The translations under genes were made by a program, and so were the position numbers. Source: Bacteroidia bacterium (GTDB lineage: Bacteria; Bacteroidota; Bacteroidia; Chitinophagales; Saprospiraceae). From it: a DNA stretch of 11,275 nt. Positions 8,201-11,275 of the stretch are shown one piece after another (position 1 is the stretch's first letter; each line of letters starts with the position of its first letter). The DNA is taken from positions 1 through 11,275 of the forward strand of contig JAUIIF010000082.1 in the NCBI GenBank assembly GCA_030431945.1, in the 5' to 3' direction. The notes under the pieces are model-generated. The model made no database searches. It was not told the DNA's origin and saw only the letters and a program-made list of their open reading frames with translations.

Positions 8201-8749
8201 ATTTCCGGTGGCTACAACCTGATTGGCACGGACGATCAGGGCAACTTCCCGGAACTGGGAACGGACATCGAAGAAGGTGACGCCAACCTCGCACCGCTGG
8301 CGGACAACGGCGGACCAACCATGACCCACGCCCTGCAGTGCCCGAGTGACGCCGTTGATGCCGGTGATCCAGGCAGTACGGACGCGGATCAGCGCGGCCT
8401 GGCTGTCTTCGGCGGTGCCCGGGACATCGGTGCCTTCGAACTGCAAACGAGCTGTGATCCTTTCAGCCCGGGTGGAGAGGTGATTTCCACGACGGCCCGG
8501 ACTTTTGACGTACAGATTTTCCCCAACCCTACGAGTGAGGGTGCCGTAAACGTCAACCTCACGGAGGAAATGGAAGGCGAAGTCGTCCTGCGTCTCGTAG
8601 ACGCCAGCGGCCGCCTGCGCAGTGAAACTACGCGCCAGACGGGCAGCACGATTCGCTTCCCCCTGCTGAACCTGCCAAATGGTACCTACACCCTGCAGGT
8701 AATCAGTGGCGAGACCGTAACGAGCCGTCGCCTCGTCATTGCTAACTAA
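5198..8749 (+). CDS. secreted beta-helix repeat protein with T9SS type A sorting domain
   Basis: This 1183-residue protein is probably exported by Sec and then moved to the cell surface by the type IX system. It has a signal peptide (1-25: RR, hydrophobic core, likely cut after LLFA). A SLREA-containing region follows (40-44, within TADSGEGSLREAVQNA), typical of CSLREA-type beta-helix proteins though lacking the leading Cys. Residues about 110-980 are a parallel beta-helix of coils with paired GGGI-x-N and GN/NN turns, resembling Pmp-type GGAI/FxxN repeats. The region 1064-1081 has DQRG and DIGAFE, as in choice-of-anchor Q proteins. The last ~80 residues are the sorting domain, starting near FPNP (1108-1111) and ending in NGTYTLQV and RRLVIAN. 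I saw only two cysteines (1048, 1086), a possible disulfide. I prefer ATG 5198 because it gives a normal signal peptide; GTG 5150 would bury it and ATG 5228 would remove its positive charges. Adhesin, structural or polysaccharide-active roles are possible; no catalytic motif was recognised. Confidence 0.88.
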   Translation: MQNLYLRRLIMTAVFGLLSLPLLFAATIVVTSTADSGEGSLREAVQNAAPGDEIRFSSKILRQSIVLNSEIVIDKMLRIRGNGMGNTVIDGGGVTRIFRVDSEQEVYIGILTLTNGAAADRGGAIQNLTGTLRLDGMEILNSTAAGDAADMGGGAVHNAGSLQVTRVTFMNNSASGASGSGGAILNTAGGFSITRGNFVGNSASRAGGAIEDVSGSGLSRLNLTTMTGNSTGSAPGNGGGLHITGGSSLLVSGGTYTDNTAAREGGALWNGSGTMTIRGATISNNVASGDAADDGGGGVFNNGGTLRINAGTVISNNRADGMAGSGGGVFNATGGTLQIVGAEISGNTANRAGGGIEDASGSASLFTIANSMIDDNVVMDAPGNGGGIHIGSDGSLFISGGSVSGNQAGAEGGGIWNNSGTLVVSETTISGNTAAGDAANQGGGGLYQNEGSGSIVIKGAVISDNVATGASGSGGGILIDAGGTLTINDALVSGNTANRAGGGIEDASGGETMMTITNSKIDSNIVNNAPGNGGGIHVGGAGNVSFRGGTVNGNQAGAEGGGIWIATGTLTVGQNTVIDGNTAAGDDPDQGGGGLYNNGGGTINVLNGVVISNNRATGASGSGGGILNNTGATLKVDGAIISGNTANRAGGGIEDVSGDESSVTILKTDILNNTVGTAPGNGGGIHISGNGDMLIVNGRVNGNTAGREGGGLWNNAGTMKVIGTEIDGNTALGDGADDGGAGVFNNGGTMNLLGVKITNNVASGTSASGGGLLTTGGTVTVIGSTFSGNTANRAGGAVEQIDGLYSSTNNVYTNNTVGAAPGNGGAFHVTGRSSTVIFQGGEVSGNTAGNEGGGLWNQAGTAMTVRNVAIMNNVVVGVLPGDAGGGIFNNGGMLDITGSTIAGNTVTAVATLGGGIFNKLGGDLTLTNSTVSGNSTGGAGGGIASEGTISVTNATIAFNDALTGGGFIQLDGTLEISGSIIAENEATGGVWTDFSADINAVISGGYNLIGTDDQGNFPELGTDIEEGDANLAPLADNGGPTMTHALQCPSDAVDAGDPGSTDADQRGLAVFGGARDIGAFELQTSCDPFSPGGEVISTTARTFDVQIFPNPTSEGAVNVNLTEEMEGEVVLRLVDASGRLRSETTRQTGSTIRFPLLNLPNGTYTLQVISGETVTSRRLVIAN
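5633..7837 (+). repeat. five tandem copies of a ~147-residue, five-coil superrepeat
   Basis: Within the beta-helix gene, an anchor motif GDAAD or variant (GDDPD, GDGAD, GDAGG) recurs at 5633, 6062, 6503, 6950, 7394 and 7838, spaced 429, 441, 447, 444 and 444 bases (143-149 residues). Each unit holds five coils in fixed order: GDAAD-GGG; SGSGG-I-N; ANRAGGGIED; APGNGGGIHI; and AGxEGGGIWN. A second anchor, the (T/S)A(N/S)RAGG coil, recurs at 5801, 6239, 6683, 7130 and 7565, spaced 435-447 bases, confirming the period. Middle units are the most alike and the outer ones diverge. DNA similarity is also visible in places. This is a tandem expansion of a block of coils rather than of single coils. 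Confidence 0.88.
8501..8749 (+). other. T9SS type A C-terminal sorting domain
   Basis: The last 82 codons of the beta-helix gene form a separate beta-sandwich-like domain. It starts FDVQIFPNPTSEG, continues through alternating strands (VVLRLVDASGRLR), and ends with the NGTYTLQV and SRRLVIAN pattern that is highly characteristic of the Bacteroidota Por/T9SS type A signal. In known systems it is recognised at the outer membrane, removed by a sortase-like protease, and the cargo is attached to lipopolysaccharide. This domain is the main basis for the phylum assignment. Confidence 0.88.
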
Positions 8750-8782
8750 TTTCCTGTCAGATCATACGATCGACGAATTAAT

Positions 8783-8818
8783 GCTGGCAGTTTTGACTTC
8801 TGTCTCCAGGTTGCCAGC
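8783..8818. repeat. inverted repeat downstream of the beta-helix gene
   Basis: GCTGGCA (8783-8789) and TGCCAGC (8812-8818) are perfect complements separated by 22 bases. This is a possible transcript 3'-end structure or protein site between the stop codon at 8749 and the strong terminator at 8828. The loop is long, so it may be only a weak hairpin. Confidence 0.4.
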
Positions 8819-8827
8819 CTGAAAAAT

Positions 8828-8869
8828 CATCGCCTCTTTCCCAAACCGGGAGAGAGGCGATGGTTTTTT
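8828..8869 (+). terminator. strong intrinsic terminator after the beta-helix gene
   Basis: CATCGCCTCTTTCCC (8828-8842) pairs with GGGAGAGAGGCGATG (8848-8862) over 15 positions with a single T-G wobble. The loop is AAACC, and a six-T run follows at 8864-8869. An A-tract at 8822-8826 on the other side means it could also stop transcription arriving on the opposite strand, although no gene was found there. It ends just 23 bases before the heparinase-family start codon, so that gene must rely on read-through or on a promoter lying upstream of, or inside, the hairpin. Confidence 0.9.
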
Positions 8870-8892
8870 ATAGCTTAGCGCCACCAAAACAT

Positions 8893-10455
8893 ATGATGAT
8901 CGATCGCTTCTTACGTTTGCTGCACACCGTTCGCTACCTGCGCCTCCGCCAGGTGGCCTACCAGGTGAAATACCGCCTGACGGGGCAGCTGACGAAAACG
9001 GGGGCGCGGACGCCGGTGCCGGGTCCAGTTGGAGCGCAGGAAGAGCTGGCGGAGCAATCTCCCGTTACTTTTCAGTTCCTGCAGCGCGCAGTTACTTTTT
9101 CCTCTCCCCGGACCATTGACTGGAACTACGCCGCCTACGGTAAACTCTGGACGTATAACCTGAATTATTTCGAGTTCCTGCAAACGGTACCGCCGGCCCG
9201 GGGCCTCGCGCTGATTCAGTCCTGGATAACCGCTGAGCCGACCCACCGGGACGGTTGGGAGCCTTACCCGACCAGCCTGCGGCTGGTCAGCTGGCTTCAT
9301 TTTTTTCAGACTACGGACGCAATGATAACCCAAAAGGTACGGGGCTCTATCCAGCGGCAGTACGTAGCGCTGTGGTCTAAATTAGAGTACCACCTCGGAG
9401 GCAATCACCTTCTGGAAAATGCCATTGCCCTGTGCCTGACGGCACACTTTTTAGCTGACCAGCAAGGGGCAAAACGGGCGCAGCAATTACTTCGTGCGGA
9501 ACTGGATGAGCAGTATTTGGAGGACGGGGGGCACTATGAGTTGAGCCCCATGTACCACGCCATTCTGCTGGATCGCCTGCTGACCCTCTGGCACGGCCTT
9601 ACTACTTCCCCCGCACCGGCGGCCGCGCCTGATTTTTCAGATTTGCTGCCGGTACTTCGCCGGCAACTTACCAGACAGCTGGGCTGGCTGGCTGCCTTTG
9701 CCACTCCGGATGGCCGGTACGCTCACTTCAATGACAGTACGTACGGCATTGCGCCGCCGGTCCCGGAATTGCTGGCCAGAGGCCGGCAGCTGGGAATTAC
9801 CGTCGCTCCGCAAGCCCTCACCACCAGCGGCTACCGCCGCTGGGAACACCCCCGCTACGACCTGTGGCTGGACGTGGCCGCCATCGGGCCTGCCTACATC
9901 CCCGGACACGCCCATGCGGATAACCTGACGTTCGTCCTGCACGCCCACGGCGTGCCGCTCATCGTCGATCCTGCCATCAGTACCTACGAGAAAAACGCCC
10001 GCCGCGCCTGGGAAAGGAGTACGGCAGCTCATAATACCGTAACGGTGGGGGGGCAAAACTCTTCCGACGTCTGGGGGGGCTTCCGGGTCGGAAAAAGGGC
10101 CGTTACCCGAGTGCTGGCGGAAGAAACGGACCTGCTGCGGGCTGCCTTTTCCGGGCCGTACTACCACCACGAACGAACCTTTTTTCGGGAAAACGATTGT
10201 CTCCTCATCCAGGATCGGGTAAAAGCCCGTACGTCTGCCGTCGCCCGCTTCCATTTTGATTACCGGCAGGAAGTTCGTTTGGAGGGCACATCGGTTGTCG
10301 TTGGCCCCGTTACCCTCAGTTGGTCTGCCGCTGCGGCAGCAGTGCAGGAGTACGAACAGGCCGTTGGCTGGAATGACTGCCGCCCCGCCCGCTGCCTGGA
10401 ATTAACCTTTATTGAAACCCTGGAAGTGCGCTGCCGTTTCTCGGCCACGGCCTAA
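8893..10455 (+). CDS. heparinase II/III family protein
   Basis: This 520-residue protein belongs to the heparinase II/III-like lyases, which cleave uronate-containing polysaccharides by beta-elimination. Residues about 75-290 form the alpha-helical toroid, with WTYNLNYFEFL (86-96), GGNHLLENAIAL (159-170), DGGHYELSPMYH (201-212) and DGRYAHFND (263-271). The C-terminal beta-sandwich part begins near 310 and holds GHAHADNLTF (328-337), VPLIVDP (344-350) and RSTAAHNTVTVGG (365-377). Candidate catalytic or metal-binding residues are H162, Y205, Y211, H212, H331, D333 and H370. I start at ATG 8893 (8896 is equally possible). The ATG at 8860 lies inside the terminator hairpin. The N-terminus (MIDRFLRLLHTVRYLRLRQ) is basic and not a signal peptide, so the protein looks cytoplasmic. 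Close relatives are common in polysaccharide synthesis loci, where the role is unclear: chain editing, quality control or a non-lyase role. The epimerase follows after 16 bases. Confidence 0.87.
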   Translation: MMIDRFLRLLHTVRYLRLRQVAYQVKYRLTGQLTKTGARTPVPGPVGAQEELAEQSPVTFQFLQRAVTFSSPRTIDWNYAAYGKLWTYNLNYFEFLQTVPPARGLALIQSWITAEPTHRDGWEPYPTSLRLVSWLHFFQTTDAMITQKVRGSIQRQYVALWSKLEYHLGGNHLLENAIALCLTAHFLADQQGAKRAQQLLRAELDEQYLEDGGHYELSPMYHAILLDRLLTLWHGLTTSPAPAAAPDFSDLLPVLRRQLTRQLGWLAAFATPDGRYAHFNDSTYGIAPPVPELLARGRQLGITVAPQALTTSGYRRWEHPRYDLWLDVAAIGPAYIPGHAHADNLTFVLHAHGVPLIVDPAISTYEKNARRAWERSTAAHNTVTVGGQNSSDVWGGFRVGKRAVTRVLAEETDLLRAAFSGPYYHHERTFFRENDCLLIQDRVKARTSAVARFHFDYRQEVRLEGTSVVVGPVTLSWSAAAAAVQEYEQAVGWNDCRPARCLELTFIETLEVRCRFSATA

Positions 10456-10471
10456 AGAATTGCATGACAAT

Positions 10472-11275
10472 ATGAATAAATTACTCGTTACCGGATCTTC
10501 CGGACTCATTGGCTCCGAAGTTGTCCGCCATTTTAACGCCCGGGGCTGGCAGGTCTACGGCGTGGATAACAACATGCGGGCCGACTTCTTCGGCCCACGC
10601 GGGGATACACGCTGGAACCAGGGACAACTGGAAGCGGAGTGTGAAAATTTCTCCCACGTAGAGCTGGATATCCGCGATCGCGCCGGGGTGCTGGACCTCT
10701 TCGAAACCTTGCGCCCGACCCACATCGCGCATACGGCGGCCCAGCCTTCCCACGACCTGGCCGCAGCGCGGCCATTTGCCGACTTTGACGTCAACGCCGT
10801 AGGTACCCTCAACCTCCTGGAAGCTGCCCGCCGCTTTTGCCCCACCTCTCCGTTTGCGCACATGAGTACCAATAAGGTCTACGGCGATGCCCCCAACCGG
10901 CTGGACCTGACCGAAACGGCTACCCGCTGGGAGTACGCCGACCCAGCCTACTTTGGCGGTATCAAGGAAACGTTTACCATTGATCAGTCCAAACACTCCC
11001 TTTTCGGAGCTTCCAAGGTAGCGGCAGACGTGATGGTCCAGGAATACGGCCGGTATTTTGATATGCCGACCTGTGCCCTGCGCGGTGGGTGTCTGACGGG
11101 GCCCAACCACTCGGGAGTGGAACTGCACGGCTTTCTGAGTTACCTGATCCGGGTAAACGTTACGGGCGGAGAATACACCGTATTCGGCTACAAGGGAAAA
11201 CAGGTACGGGACAACATTCACTCTTACGACGTGGCACGCTTCATCGAGGAGTTCTTCGCCAATCCCCGCTGCGGA
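10472..11275 (+). CDS. NAD-dependent epimerase/dehydratase (extended SDR), partial at right edge
   Basis: The 268 visible residues start at ATG 10472 and stay open to the window edge. This is an extended short-chain dehydrogenase fold that probably makes a nucleotide sugar for the glycan by NAD-dependent epimerisation. The Rossmann motif GSSGLIG (8-14) is at the N-terminus, and an acidic VDNN (31-34) fits NAD preference. HTAAQPSHD (87-95), MSTNKVYG (131-138) and LRGGCLTGPNHSG (203-215) follow. GYKGKQVRDNIHSYD (239-253) resembles the KQVRD motif of CDP-paratose/tyvelose 2-epimerase-type enzymes. The usual catalytic Y-x-x-x-K is here F178-G-A-S-K182, with phenylalanine (codon TTC at 11003-11005) in place of tyrosine. 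I believe this occurs in a recognisable subfamily, but the substrate is unknown. It follows the heparinase-family gene by 16 bases and is likely co-transcribed. The C-terminus is beyond the window. Confidence 0.88.
   Translation, partial: MNKLLVTGSSGLIGSEVVRHFNARGWQVYGVDNNMRADFFGPRGDTRWNQGQLEAECENFSHVELDIRDRAGVLDLFETLRPTHIAHTAAQPSHDLAAARPFADFDVNAVGTLNLLEAARRFCPTSPFAHMSTNKVYGDAPNRLDLTETATRWEYADPAYFGGIKETFTIDQSKHSLFGASKVAADVMVQEYGRYFDMPTCALRGGCLTGPNHSGVELHGFLSYLIRVNVTGGEYTVFGYKGKQVRDNIHSYDVARFIEEFFANPRCG

Noticed and set aside
7547..8446. A second long minus-strand open frame (299 codons) in the same gene.
   Set aside because: Same cause as the larger antisense frame; no family resemblance and no start region.
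8860..8892. Earlier ATG for the heparinase-family gene.
   Set aside because: The ATG is part of the terminator stem and the added residues (VFYSLAPPKH) do not resemble the family; the start at 8893 or 8896 begins at the conserved RxLRLRQ region.
9003..9019. Near match (16 of 17) to bases 1-17 of the window, considered as a direct repeat.
   Set aside because: It is short, GC-rich and lies inside the heparinase-family coding sequence; chance similarity is the simplest explanation.
10481..11221. A 246-codon minus-strand frame at the right edge.
   Set aside because: It is the antisense of the epimerase, whose Rossmann and KQVRD motifs are unmistakable on the + strand.

Overview
The window looks like part of a cell-surface polysaccharide locus from a Bacteroidota bacterium, most likely a Saprospiria/Lewinella-type marine organism. 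The phylum call rests mainly on the giant gene at 5198-8749, which ends in a recognisable type IX secretion (T9SS) type A C-terminal sorting domain, a system confined to this phylum. Starts without clear Shine-Dalgarno sequences and moderately high GC fit. The genus-level guess is an inference. All supported genes lie on the + strand.

Layout. Positions 116-1779 hold a left-handed beta-helix acyltransferase and a family 2 glycosyltransferase that overlap by ATGA. A 274-base gap follows (1780-2053); it contains a long imperfect inverted repeat (1817-1929) with integron attC-like architecture, and possibly the displaced 5' end of the next gene. Positions 2054-5056 hold three tightly overlapping genes: a Wzy/WaaL-type O-antigen polymerase or ligase, a PAPS-type sulfotransferase and a family 4 glycosyltransferase. 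A 141-base AT-rich spacer with two small hairpins leads to a 1183-residue secreted beta-helix protein built from a higher-order repeat of about 147 residues. That gene is closed by a strong intrinsic terminator (8828-8869). Only 23 bases later starts a heparinase II/III-family protein (8893-10455), followed after 16 bases by an SDR-family sugar-nucleotide epimerase that runs off the right edge.

How the genes fit together. The two glycosyltransferases, acyltransferase, polymerase, sulfotransferase and epimerase are the expected toolkit for a repeat-unit glycan: making a sugar nucleotide, joining sugars, adding acyl and sulfate groups, and polymerising or ligating the chain. The heparinase-like protein has no visible signal peptide and, by family, would act on a uronate-containing, possibly sulfated chain. 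The T9SS cargo in the middle is probably a surface adhesin or structural protein with its own transcription unit. T9SS type A cargo is anchored to a special lipopolysaccharide in some Bacteroidota, so a link between cargo and glycan is possible but unproven.

No tRNA, rRNA, CRISPR array or transposase was seen. The least expected elements are the attC-like palindrome, the five-coil superrepeat, the Tyr-to-Phe change in the epimerase, and the terminator placed directly in front of the heparinase gene.
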